NCBI GenBank assembly: GCA_003476475.1
Contig: DMUD01000187.1
Location: 1 to 9,989, forward strand
DNA: 9,989 nucleotides
Source: Cytophagales bacterium
GTDB lineage: Bacteria > Bacteroidota > Bacteroidia > Cytophagales > UBA9547
Reading direction: 5' to 3'
Positions 1-7,131 of this stretch are shown in pieces. Under the pieces are notes generated by a model. It worked only from the letters and a program-made list of their open reading frames with translations, was not told the DNA's origin and ran no database searches. The first letter of the stretch is position 1. Every line of letters begins with the position of its first letter. A program made the position numbers and the translations under genes.

Positions 1-1086
1 AAAAACAGTGTCAACCAAGTCGTTACCAAGCATATCCATCACAGGCTGTGCAAGTAATCGGCCCAATTCTTTACGTTCGGCATAAATGGCTTGGTCGTTA
101 CCCCTACTAAAATAGATTCTTTCGAAGCTGCAACTAAGTCGCTTTGTAGGTTCAACAATATTCACTTCAGAGTGAGATCCATCTTTTTTCACAATAAGTG
201 CGTTTCCGGGTCCTAGCTCAGAAATTTGTTCTGGATAAAGGTTAAACGCAGTTTGAATGGCGGCTCTTTCGCTTGCAACCACTACCACTTCATCGTCGGC
301 ATAATAGTATGCAGGTCGAATGCCATTGGGGTCGCGTACTACAAAAGAGGCTCCATATCCAGTAGTGCCCACCATAGCATAGCCGCCATCAAAATCTTTG
401 CACGATCGCTTCAATATACGTGCTATGTCCAAGCCATTTTCGATAGACTCGGTTATTTCCAAATTTGTGTAACGGTCTTTTAAACGGTTGAAAGTCATTT
501 GGATTTCTTCGTCCAAAAAGTGTCCAATTTTCTCCATAACGGTTACAGTATCCACTTTTTCTTTTGGGTGTTGCCCCAGTTCGATTAGTTTTTGAAAAAG
601 TTGGTCAACATTGGTCATGTTGAAATTTCCAGCCAAGGCAAAATTTCTGCTCCGCCAATTGTTTTGTCTTAAAAAAGGGTGGCAGTTTTCGATACTGTTT
701 AGTCCGTGGGTGCCGTAGCGCAAGTGACCCAGCAAGACTTCACCCATAAACGCAACATTTTGCTTCAACCATTCGGCATTTTCAATTTTGTCTTTGTTAC
801 CTTTAAGCTGTTTCTTGACTTTTTTGTTGATTTTTTCAAAAATGTCGCCCACGGGATTTGGCTCCATACTGCGGTAGCGGCTTATGTAACGACAACCTGG
901 CGGCACCCCTATTTTTACAACAGCCACACCTGCACCATCTTGGCCTCGGTTGGTTTGTTTCTCCATAAGTACGTACATCTTGTTTAGGCCGTAAAAAGGA
1001 GTGCCATATTTTTTGATATAATACGAAAAAGGACGTAACAAGCGGATGAGAGCAATGCCGCATTCGTGTTTGATAGGTTCGCTCAT
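1..1086 (-). CDS. purF: Amidophosphoribosyltransferase (PurF-type, long Bacteroidota form), C-terminal part outside window
   Basis: The minus-strand frame starts at ATG 1086 and stays open for 362 codons to the left edge, so the 3' part is missing. The N-terminus MSEPIKHECG places the presumed nucleophile at Cys9. Class II glutamine amidotransferases use an N-terminal Cys, so an 8-residue propeptide is probably removed. Other domain signatures are NRGQDGAG (46-53), GHLRYGTHG (120-128), a glycine-rich DFDGGYAMVG (231-240) and RDPNGIRP (251-258). The phosphoribosyltransferase part begins near CSFERIYFSRGND (319-331) and is cut soon after. PurF transfers ammonia from glutamine to PRPP in the first committed step of purine synthesis. 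A lysine-rich insertion around residues 85-110 fits the longer paralogue found in Bacteroidota beside a standard PurF, so this copy may not be the main purine enzyme. It lies 9 bases after nuoN and is probably co-transcribed with it. The family call is firm; the exact physiological role is less so. Confidence 0.9.
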   Translation of the reverse strand, partial: MSEPIKHECGIALIRLLRPFSYYIKKYGTPFYGLNKMYVLMEKQTNRGQDGAGVAVVKIGVPPGCRYISRYRSMEPNPVGDIFEKINKKVKKQLKGNKDKIENAEWLKQNVAFMGEVLLGHLRYGTHGLNSIENCHPFLRQNNWRSRNFALAGNFNMTNVDQLFQKLIELGQHPKEKVDTVTVMEKIGHFLDEEIQMTFNRLKDRYTNLEITESIENGLDIARILKRSCKDFDGGYAMVGTTGYGASFVVRDPNGIRPAYYYADDEVVVVASERAAIQTAFNLYPEQISELGPGNALIVKKDGSHSEVNIVEPTKRLSCSFERIYFSRGNDQAIYAERKELGRLLAQPVMDMLGNDLVDTVF

Positions 1087-1095
1087 AGCCTAGAT

Positions 1096-2526
1096 TTAGC
1101 TTTCTATATTTGTTAATTTAATAATCGCAAAAACCCAATCGGGTTTGAAAAAGAATATTAAAAGCAGTGCGTTTAAAGATAAAATGAACGCTTTTTCACC
1201 TATGGTAAGTTGTAATGCTTTCGTTTCGGAAGTATCTCGAAAGAACGCATAAAATGGCATTTTAAGATAGTAAAACAAGGACAAAACGGTGTTTAAAAGT
1301 CCAACCACCAACATGATAAATAAGCCTGTATTGTGGGTGGTTTTGTAAGATTCGTACACGCCTGCAAACATAAATAGTTTAGCCGAAAAACCTGCAGCCG
1401 GAGGCAAACCCGTGAGTGAAATCATAGTAATAAGCAATGAGGTAGCCAAGTATGGATTGTTTTTTGCAAGTCCCGAAAAGCCCTCCAATGTTTCGTCTTC
1501 TTTCCATCTTGCTACAATCTTAAGCAAATGAAAGGCTGAAAAGTTCATTAGAACATATACGGTTAGGTAATAAATAATGTTAAGGACGCCTAGCGATGTG
1601 CCTACCACAATCCCCATCAAAAGAAAACCGGCATGTGAAATAGAAGAATAAGCCAATAATCGCTTTGCATTTGTTTGACTTAAAGCCAGCAAATTGCCTG
1701 CGGTCATAGAAAAAATGGCCACTACTGTAAGCACTTGTTTCAGAAGTTCAATTTGAAAAAGAGGGATAAATTTGATTAGCACGCTAAAAGCCAAGGCTTT
1801 TGGGGCAATGGAAAAGAATGCGACAATGGGAGTGGGGGTGCCTTCGTACACGTCTGGAGCCCAACTGTGAAAAGGGAAGGCAGATATTTTGAAAAAAATT
1901 CCGACTAGCATAAACAAGATACCCAGCAAAAACAATGGAGAGGAGGCAAGGGCTGGCAAAGCGGCCTCTATTTCAGCTAAATTCAGCGATCCCGTCAGTC
2001 CATAAATCCACGACATACCAAAAAGCATGATGCCTGTAGTGGCCGATCCGTACAACACATATTTGGTGGCAGCCTCGATACTTTTAGGGTAAAAACCAAA
2101 AGCGGAAAGACAGTAAGAAGGAAGTGAAATGCACTCTAGAGCTATGAATAACATTAATATATTTTCACTTATGCACAAAAAAGTCATTCCCAATATGCTG
2201 AACAATAGCAAAAGATAGAGTTCGAGTTTTTTGTCGGAAGCAGCCCTGCGCGAATTTTCGACTATGAAACTGGTAAGAATACCCGAAACCAATGCCAGCG
2301 ACTGGAAAAAATTGGAATGGCCTCCTGCCTTCATTAGCGGAAATAGGAATTCTTTGTTTGTTTGAAAAAACAATGCCAAAAACAGTAAAAGAAGAAAAAT
2401 AAAGGTGGAAAGGTATTTGGGGATTTTTTTAAAAACTACCGAAACGAGTACCAAAGAAAGAATACCAGCTACAATAAGGTATTGTGTCGTGAAATGAGAT
2501 AGACCACTAAGTAGTTCTTCGGTCAT
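1096..2526 (-). CDS. nuoN: NADH-quinone oxidoreductase subunit N
   Basis: This 476-residue, very hydrophobic protein has many predicted membrane helices, in line with the usual 450-500 residues and about 14 helices. It is one of the three antiporter-like membrane subunits of respiratory complex I, thought to take part in proton pumping. Signatures are ALECISLPSY (129-138, with the conserved membrane Glu131), FKISAFPFHSWAPDVYEGT (212-230, including Lys213), KRLLAYSSISHAG (288-300) and LTGLPPAAGFSAKL (371-384, with Lys383). The ATG at 2526 is the first in-frame start and gives a normal N-terminus. No nuoM or other nuo gene precedes it: the next gene upstream points the other way, so nuoN heads its own transcript here. 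It is followed closely by the purF-type gene. Confidence 0.95.
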   Translation of the reverse strand: MTEELLSGLSHFTTQYLIVAGILSLVLVSVVFKKIPKYLSTFIFLLLLFLALFFQTNKEFLFPLMKAGGHSNFFQSLALVSGILTSFIVENSRRAASDKKLELYLLLLFSILGMTFLCISENILMLFIALECISLPSYCLSAFGFYPKSIEAATKYVLYGSATTGIMLFGMSWIYGLTGSLNLAEIEAALPALASSPLFLLGILFMLVGIFFKISAFPFHSWAPDVYEGTPTPIVAFFSIAPKALAFSVLIKFIPLFQIELLKQVLTVVAIFSMTAGNLLALSQTNAKRLLAYSSISHAGFLLMGIVVGTSLGVLNIIYYLTVYVLMNFSAFHLLKIVARWKEDETLEGFSGLAKNNPYLATSLLITMISLTGLPPAAGFSAKLFMFAGVYESYKTTHNTGLFIMLVVGLLNTVLSLFYYLKMPFYAFFRDTSETKALQLTIGEKAFILSLNALLLIFFFKPDWVFAIIKLTNIES

Positions 2527-2575
2527 CAGAATTGATTTAGTAGCATTTTGTGATGTAATAACGACATATTAAACG

Positions 2576-2583
2576 CAAAAATA
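2576..2583 (-). promoter_or_regulatory. Putative -7 box of the nuoN promoter
   Basis: On the minus strand the sequence TATTTTTG matches the Bacteroidota -7 consensus TAnnTTTG. It lies about 50 bases before the nuoN ATG, which leaves a leader of roughly 40 bases. No clear TTG -33 element is seen at the usual spacing, so the call rests on the -7 match and its position in a divergent intergenic region. Confidence 0.35.
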
Positions 2584-2647
2584 ATCGGATTGTCGGGAAT
2601 AGAGACGTTTGGGCTTTTATTTAAGAAATTCTTGTTGGTACTATGCT

Positions 2648-2655
2648 TATCTTTG
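2648..2655 (+). promoter_or_regulatory. Putative -7 box for the secreted-protein gene
   Basis: TATCTTTG matches TAnnTTTG exactly. If used, transcription would begin near base 2660. That rules out the earlier in-frame TTG at 2609 and favours the TTG at 2672 as start codon, with a very short A-rich leader. The TTG triplets upstream (2632-2637) are only 10-13 bases away, too close for a standard -33 element, so support is moderate to weak. Confidence 0.35.
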
Positions 2656-2671
2656 CATTAAAAAAACAGCA

Positions 2672-3412
2672 TTGCATTTCTTCAAAGCTTATACTGGTGC
2701 ATTTTTTTTGTCTGTCATGTTTTGTAGTGCACAAATCGTGCAGGAAGACTTTGCTGAAGACGAAGCTTTTGTGTACAAGTCTGATATTTCAGCTGGTGTA
2801 TTGTTTTCTACCAACGGCGGAATTCCGGCTGGTTTTCGAGCCAAATATGCTTGGCAGCATGCGAAGAAATCCAAGCAATTTCACCAGCTTTCTTTAGACA
2901 TTGTCAATATTCGCCACCCAAAAGAATATCGACTGGCAAGTGACTCGGGCAGTGGATATTTCATTTACAACAAGACCAATTTTTTGTTTGTAGTGCGGGC
3001 CAATTATGGGCGCGAACTGTTGCTTTTCAGAAAGTCTTCGGAAGAAGGAACGGAATTGAAGTTGGTGGCAAGTGCAGGCCCTTCCATAGGTTTGGTAAAA
3101 CCCTATTATGTACTGGCTAGCAATGGCCGAGGGCTAAGCACGCCCATACATTACGAGCCTGGTGTACGCATCGACCGAATATTGGGCAATAGTTTTTTTA
3201 CTGGATTTGACGAGATTAGCGCCGTTTTGGGAGCAAATGCGCGCATATCGCTTGAATTTGGTATAAGTGCTTGGGATATATTTGTAACTGGTGTTGAAAT
3301 GGGATTTCAAGCCGAAGCCCTTACAAAAAAGGTGCCCATTATTGCCTTTGCCGACAATAAATCGGTATTTACGTCCGCTTTTGTAAACTTTTATTTTGGG
3401 AAAAGGTATTAA
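2672..3412 (+). CDS. Secreted protein, probable outer-membrane beta-barrel, function unknown
   Basis: The open frame begins after a stop at 2600 and has no ATG before codon 2717, which lies inside the signal peptide. Starting at TTG 2672, the N-terminus is MHFFKAYTGAFFLSVMFCSA followed by QIVQED. This is a positive n-region, a hydrophobic core and an A-x-A-like SA|Q signal peptidase I site, giving about 246 residues. An earlier ATT at 2657 would add IKKTA, which also looks like a signal-peptide start, and TTG 2609 would add 21 residues. The mature part alternates hydrophobic and polar residues, is rich in aromatic and Gly residues, and ends in FVNFYFGKRY, all typical of a small outer-membrane barrel. 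It resembles conserved Bacteroidota proteins of unknown function, but no named family or catalytic motif is recognised. It is divergent from nuoN and lies 75 bases before lipA. Confidence 0.75.
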   Translation: MHFFKAYTGAFFLSVMFCSAQIVQEDFAEDEAFVYKSDISAGVLFSTNGGIPAGFRAKYAWQHAKKSKQFHQLSLDIVNIRHPKEYRLASDSGSGYFIYNKTNFLFVVRANYGRELLLFRKSSEEGTELKLVASAGPSIGLVKPYYVLASNGRGLSTPIHYEPGVRIDRILGNSFFTGFDEISAVLGANARISLEFGISAWDIFVTGVEMGFQAEALTKKVPIIAFADNKSVFTSAFVNFYFGKRY

Positions 3413-3487
3413 AATGAAGAGTATGGAAACGGCGAAGTAATGTATGAATAAAATGCTATGTTTTTGCGCCAAAAATAAAAACCGAAA

Positions 3488-4366
3488 ATGATAGAACTTC
3501 CGATAGTTGAAAGTACTGTGCAAAGAGCCAAGCGTCCGGATTGGCTTCGCGTGAAATTGCCTGTGGGTAAAGAGTATGCCAAAGTGCGCCAATTGGTCGA
3601 TAAGTATAAGCTACACACCATTTGCGAAAGTGGCAACTGCCCTAATATGGGCGAGTGTTGGGGAGAAGGTACGGCTACGTTTATGATATTGGGCAATGTG
3701 TGCACCCGCAGTTGTACCTTTTGTGCAGTGGCTACCGGAAGACCCAACGAGTACGATGTGGAAGAACCCAAACGCGTAGCCGAGGCAATCCATTTGATGG
3801 GAGTGAAACATGCCGTCATCACCTCGGTAAACAGAGATGAGTTGAAAGACAAAGGAGCTGAAATCTGGTATCAAACAGTGGTTGAAACCAAAAAATTGTC
3901 GCCCAACACTACCATAGAAACGCTTATTCCCGATGTGCAAAACAACTGGGACGCACTCATTCGCATGATAAGTGCCGGCCAGGAAGTAGTTTCGCACAAT
4001 ATGGAAACCGTTAGAGGTCTTTACAGAAAAGTGCGTCCACAAGCCAAATACGACAGAAGTATCGAAGAGTTGAGGCGCATAAAAGAATATGGCAAACGAA
4101 GCAAAACGGGTATCATGTTGGGCATCGGCGAAAAAATAGAGGAAGTGTACGAAGCAATGGACGATTTGGCTGCTGTTGGGCTAGATGTGCTTACATTAGG
4201 CCAGTATCTTCAACCCACCAAAATGCACTTGGAAGTAGCCGAGTTCATCCACCCCGACTTGTTTGCCCACTATAAGGAAGAAGGCGAGAAACGCGGAATA
4301 AAATATGTGGAATCGGGGCCTTTGGTGCGTTCTTCTTATCATTCTGAAAGGCATGTGTTTGTATAG
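3488..4366 (+). CDS. lipA: Lipoyl synthase, radical SAM
   Basis: This 292-residue protein is full length for LipA. It inserts two sulfur atoms into protein-bound octanoyl groups to make the lipoyl cofactor of pyruvate and 2-oxoglutarate dehydrogenases and the glycine cleavage H protein. Both iron-sulfur sites are present: the auxiliary cluster cysteines C46, C51 and C57 in CESGNCPNMGEC, and the radical SAM CxxxCxxC at C72, C76 and C79 in CTRSCTFC. The C-terminal GPLVRSSYHSERH (277-289) holds the conserved RSSY serine that ligates the auxiliary cluster. The segment ITSVNRDELKDKGAEIW (111-127) is family-typical. ATG 3488 is preceded by an A-rich stretch, as usual in Bacteroidota. It is the first gene of a tight plus-strand group with argC 15 bases downstream. 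No lipB or lipoylated enzyme gene is visible nearby. Confidence 0.97.
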   Translation: MIELPIVESTVQRAKRPDWLRVKLPVGKEYAKVRQLVDKYKLHTICESGNCPNMGECWGEGTATFMILGNVCTRSCTFCAVATGRPNEYDVEEPKRVAEAIHLMGVKHAVITSVNRDELKDKGAEIWYQTVVETKKLSPNTTIETLIPDVQNNWDALIRMISAGQEVVSHNMETVRGLYRKVRPQAKYDRSIEELRRIKEYGKRSKTGIMLGIGEKIEEVYEAMDDLAAVGLDVLTLGQYLQPTKMHLEVAEFIHPDLFAHYKEEGEKRGIKYVESGPLVRSSYHSERHVFV

Positions 4367-4381
4367 AAAATTGAAATGTAA

Positions 4382-5380
4382 ATGAGTCTAAAGATTAAAG
4401 TAGGCATTGTAGGGGCTGCAGGTTACACGGGAGGCGAACTTCTTCGCATTCTGGTGCACCACCCCGAAGTGGACATCGTATTTGCAAATAGTAAAAGCAA
4501 TGCGGGAAATCCCGTTTGGCAAGTGCATCGCGACTTGTTGGGCGATACCGATTTGTGTTTTAGTTCAAATTTGGATTCTTCCGTAGATGTATTGTTTCTG
4601 TGTTTGGGGCATGGCGACTCTTTGAAATTTATCGATGAAAACGAAGTTTATTTTAAAAGTGCGAAATTCAAAATCATCGATTTGAGCCAAGATTTTCGTT
4701 TATTAAAACGTAATACACATGCATACACAGGAAGTTTTGTGTATGGGTTGCCTGAACTGAACCGAGACGAAATAAAAAACGCAAAAAATGTTGCCAACCC
4801 CGGTTGTTTTGCCACTTGCATACAACTTGCTTTGTTGCCTTTGGCCAAAGCAGGACTTCTTAAAGACGATGTACATTTGACCGCCACCACTGGAAGCACA
4901 GGGGCAGGCCAAAAACCTACCGATACCACGCATTTTAGTTGGCGCGCCAACAATCTGTCGGTTTACAAAGCATTCGAACATCAACATTTGAAAGAAATCA
5001 ATCAAAGTCTTGTGCAATTGCAGCCTCTTTTTTCGAATGCGCTAAATTTTGTGCCATACCGTGGCGATTTTACCCGTGGCATCATCGCCAATTTGCATTT
5101 AAAAACCGACTTGACTCATGAAAAAGCGGTAGAATTATATGAAGACTATTATGCAAAGCATCCTTTTACATTTTTGAGTGCTCAAAATCCAGATTTGAAG
5201 CAAGTGGTAAACACCAACAAAGGATTCCTTTACCTCGAAAAGCACGGTGATTATTTGCTTATTTTGAGTATATTAGACAACCTTCTGAAAGGAGCGAGCG
5301 GACAAGCCGTCCAAAACATGAACCTCATGTTTGGCTTAGAAGAAAAGCAAGGTTTGAAATTGAAAGGCACCGGTTTTTAA
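4382..5380 (+). CDS. argC: N-acetyl-gamma-glutamyl-phosphate reductase (N-succinyl form possible)
   Basis: The 332-residue protein fits ArgC. It reduces N-acyl-glutamyl phosphate to the semialdehyde with NADPH, the third step from glutamate to ornithine and arginine, in the cytoplasm. The N-terminal Rossmann fold shows KVGIVGAAGYTGGEL (6-20). The catalytic cysteine is C142 in ANPGCFATC (138-146). TTGSTGAGQKP lies at 168-178, and a histidine-containing YKAFEHQHLKEI follows near 195-206. The C-terminal DNLLKGASGQAVQNMNLM is the usual ArgC ending. It starts at ATG 4382, 15 bases after lipA, and argD follows after 13 bases, so two consecutive pathway enzymes are adjacent. Some Bacteroidota carry N-succinyl rather than N-acetyl groups through this pathway, and nothing in the sequence lets me tell them apart by eye. 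Confidence 0.95.
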   Translation: MSLKIKVGIVGAAGYTGGELLRILVHHPEVDIVFANSKSNAGNPVWQVHRDLLGDTDLCFSSNLDSSVDVLFLCLGHGDSLKFIDENEVYFKSAKFKIIDLSQDFRLLKRNTHAYTGSFVYGLPELNRDEIKNAKNVANPGCFATCIQLALLPLAKAGLLKDDVHLTATTGSTGAGQKPTDTTHFSWRANNLSVYKAFEHQHLKEINQSLVQLQPLFSNALNFVPYRGDFTRGIIANLHLKTDLTHEKAVELYEDYYAKHPFTFLSAQNPDLKQVVNTNKGFLYLEKHGDYLLILSILDNLLKGASGQAVQNMNLMFGLEEKQGLKLKGTGF

Positions 5381-5393
5381 AACAAACTATACG

Positions 5394-6530
5394 ATGAAAC
5401 TATTCGACGTTTATCCACTTTACGACATTGAACCAATTCGGGCTCAGGGCGAGTTTCTTTGGGATTCGAAAGGCGAACGCTACATAGACTTATATGGTGG
5501 GCATGCCGTTATTTCTATTGGCCACAGCCACCCACATTATGTGCACAAAATTTCGGAACAACTCGCCAAAATAGGGTTCTATTCCAATTCGGTTCATATT
5601 TCCTTGCAAAATGAACTGGCAGAAAAGTTGGGAGCTCTTTCCGCATACGAAAGCTATAAACTTTTTCTCATAAATTCAGGGGCAGAAGCGGTGGAGAATG
5701 CATTGAAGCTAGCTTCGTTCAAAACTGGTAAGAAAAATGTTTTGGCTTTTTCAAAGGCATTTCACGGGCGCACTTCTGCGGCGGTCGAAGCTACCGAAAA
5801 CCTTGCCATACAAGCTCCTATAAATAAAAATGGGCATGTTGTCTTTCATCCACTAAACAATTTAGAAGGCTTAGAAGACCATTTTTTAAAAGGCGAACTT
5901 TCCTCTGTCATCATAGAAGGCATACAAGGAGTAGGCGGTGTGAATGTGCCCAGCACCGAGTTTATGAAAACATTGCGCGGTTTGTGCAACAAACATAAGG
6001 TTGTCCTAATACTAGACGAGATACAGTCGGGATATGGGCGAACCGGCATGTTTTTTGCACATCAGCATATGAATATCAAGGCCGACATCATTACCGTGGC
6101 CAAGGGTATGGGAAATGGATTTCCTGTGGGTGGTATTTTGATAAGCCCCGATTTCGAGGCTTCTTATGGCCTATTGGGTACCACTTTCGGGGGCAACCAT
6201 TTGGCTTGTGCTGCCGCGGTTGCCGTTTTGGACGTGATTAAAGAAGAGGATTTAATCGCCAATGCCAGCCGACTGGGTGAAACTTTTATCAACGAATTGA
6301 AAAGTTTGCCCGCCATTGTCGAAGTACGTGGAAAAGGATTGATGATAGGAATTGAATTTGATTATGCGGTGGAAGCCTTGCGCAAAAATCTTCTTTTCAA
6401 ACATAAGGTTTTTACTGGCAATGCTTCCAACAAAAATACGATACGTCTTTTGCCCACACTGAACATTCAACCCTCAAGCCTTGAGTATTTTTTGGAAGCC
6501 TTGAAAAAAGAAATGCAAGTATTGGCGTAA
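5394..6530 (+). CDS. argD: Acetylornithine/succinylornithine aminotransferase, PLP class III
   Basis: The 378-residue class III aminotransferase converts the N-acylglutamate semialdehyde made by ArgC to N-acylornithine, with glutamate as amino donor. Visible active-site elements are INSGAEAVENALKLA (93-107, phosphate-binding SGAEA), FHGRT (123-127), LDEIQSGYGRTG (207-218, with the pyridine-nitrogen Asp208 and the stacking-region Gln211), the PLP Schiff-base lysine K237 in VAKGMGNGFPVGG, TTFGGNHLA (263-271) and EVRGKGLMIGIEF (about 312-324). Length and adjacency to argC favour ArgD over ornithine or 4-aminobutyrate aminotransferases, which share the fold. The protein is slightly short at both ends for the class but complete in motifs. 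The SelW-like gene follows 3 bases after its stop. Confidence 0.93.
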   Translation: MKLFDVYPLYDIEPIRAQGEFLWDSKGERYIDLYGGHAVISIGHSHPHYVHKISEQLAKIGFYSNSVHISLQNELAEKLGALSAYESYKLFLINSGAEAVENALKLASFKTGKKNVLAFSKAFHGRTSAAVEATENLAIQAPINKNGHVVFHPLNNLEGLEDHFLKGELSSVIIEGIQGVGGVNVPSTEFMKTLRGLCNKHKVVLILDEIQSGYGRTGMFFAHQHMNIKADIITVAKGMGNGFPVGGILISPDFEASYGLLGTTFGGNHLACAAAVAVLDVIKEEDLIANASRLGETFINELKSLPAIVEVRGKGLMIGIEFDYAVEALRKNLLFKHKVFTGNASNKNTIRLLPTLNIQPSSLEYFLEALKKEMQVLA

Positions 6531-6533
6531 AGT

Positions 6534-6812
6534 ATGAAGCCCCATATCACCATTGAATATTGTCCAAAGTGTGGTTGGTTATTGCGTGCCGCATGGATGG
6601 CCCAAGAGTTTCTTACCACTTTTTCAGAGGAAATAGGCGAGGTTAGTTTGCGTCCCTCGCCTATTGCAGGTTCTTTTCTCATAGAAATTGATGGAAAAGT
6701 GGTTTTCGACAGGAAGGAAAATGATGCATTTCCCGAAATAAAATACTTGAAACAAGCGGTAAGAGACAAGATTGCGCCAAATAAAAATTTGGGCCACGCC
6801 GATGCCAAATAG
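6534..6812 (+). CDS. SelT/SelW/SelH (Rdx) family CxxC protein, cysteine form
   Basis: This 92-residue protein has the Rdx thioredoxin-like layout. A first beta strand runs into the redox motif C10-P-K-C13 (IEYCPKCGW), followed by LLRAAWMAQEFLTTF, a central GSFLIEIDGKVVFDRKEN, and the family ending FPEIKYLKQAVRDKI with LGHAD. In selenoprotein W the second motif position can be selenocysteine; here both codons are TGT, so it is the cysteine version. Family members are linked to thiol redox chemistry, but the bacterial substrate is not established. ATG 6534 is 3 bases after the argD stop, so translation is probably coupled to the arginine genes. Whether it serves that pathway or merely shares the transcript cannot be told from the sequence. 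No transmembrane or signal segment is present, so it is presumably cytoplasmic. Confidence 0.88.
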   Translation: MKPHITIEYCPKCGWLLRAAWMAQEFLTTFSEEIGEVSLRPSPIAGSFLIEIDGKVVFDRKENDAFPEIKYLKQAVRDKIAPNKNLGHADAK

Positions 6813-6833
6813 CTGGATTAAAGAATAAACTCT

Positions 6834-6986
6834 CTAACCTAATTGCGCTCTTACCAGTTCTATATTGCTTTTTGCCAAACTACAAACAGTCAGATATTCG
6901 CCATCTTTCAGGAAATGGAGGTTTTTGTTGTCCTTGAGGATGTGTTTGGAATGTAACAAAAAAAGGTGCTGCACATGCCGAGGTGC
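6834..6986 (-). CDS. Possible small ORF or broken gene remnant, unidentified
   Basis: On the minus strand a 50-codon frame runs from just after a TGA (6987-6989) to a TAG at 6834-6836. Its product reads like ordinary protein in the second half: HFLKDGEYLTVCSLAKSN, then IELVRAQLG at the end. There is no ATG; candidates are GTG 6974 (46 residues) or TTG 6959 (41 residues, MLHSKHILKDNKN...). A neighbouring frame has an ATG at 6996 and reaches a run of seven Ts (about 6960-6966 on the plus strand, as As). Removing one T there would join the two frames into a protein of about 53 residues. So it may be a real small gene with an alternative start, a frameshifted gene, or the C-terminal remnant of a lost gene. 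I recognise no family. Confidence 0.3.
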   Translation of the reverse strand, partial: APRHVQHLFLLHSKHILKDNKNLHFLKDGEYLTVCSLAKSNIELVRAQLG

Positions 6987-7070
6987 TCATAACCATAAAC
7001 TATTTTTTAGGGAAATGTCTTTGCTTACTATTTTCGATAAATTTTATTTGTTAAGATATTGTTACTTAAA

Positions 7071-7131
7071 TTTTGGCCACACATTATTTTTTGAAAATCG
7101 TAGCTTTGGCTGTTGAACTGTGTTTTGGCCA
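7071..7131. repeat. Two copies of TTTTGGCCA upstream of the TPR gene
   Basis: The nine-base sequence TTTTGGCCA occurs at 7071-7079 and again at 7123-7131, 52 bases apart. The core TGGCCA is palindromic. CACA after the first copy and TGTG before the second could also pair, giving an imperfect long-loop hairpin. The copies flank the TAGCTTTG box, so they could be operator half-sites, but a nine-base AT-rich repeat can arise by chance. Confidence 0.3.
7101..7108 (+). promoter_or_regulatory. Putative -7 box for the TPR-ComA operon
   Basis: TAGCTTTG matches the TAnnTTTG consensus and lies 89 bases before the ATG at 7198, which would give a leader of about 85 bases. The nearest upstream TTG (7073-7075) is 25 bases away, a little longer than the usual spacing, so the match is imperfect. 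Confidence 0.35.

Noticed and set aside
836..1063. Minus-strand ORF of 75 codons at the start of the purF-type gene
   Set aside because: It is an out-of-frame reading of the purF-type gene, whose own frame carries all the family motifs.
2643..2897. ATG-started plus-strand ORF of 84 codons overlapping the secreted-protein gene
   Set aside because: Although it has an ATG, its frame ends early and lacks the signal peptide and barrel-like sequence of the 2672-3412 frame.
3457..3466. TATGTTTTTG as a possible -7 box for lipA
   Set aside because: It has two extra bases compared with TAnnTTTG and no -33 element at a sensible distance.
3134..4042. Several minus-strand ORFs of 143-152 codons across the lipA region
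   Set aside because: They are antisense shadows of lipA and of the secreted-protein gene; the plus strand encodes complete conserved proteins there.
6865..7116. Plus-strand ORF of 83 codons in the gap before the TPR gene
   Set aside because: The product is rich in Cys, Phe and Arg with no family resemblance, its second half covers AT-rich noncoding sequence, and it is antisense to the better minus-strand frame.
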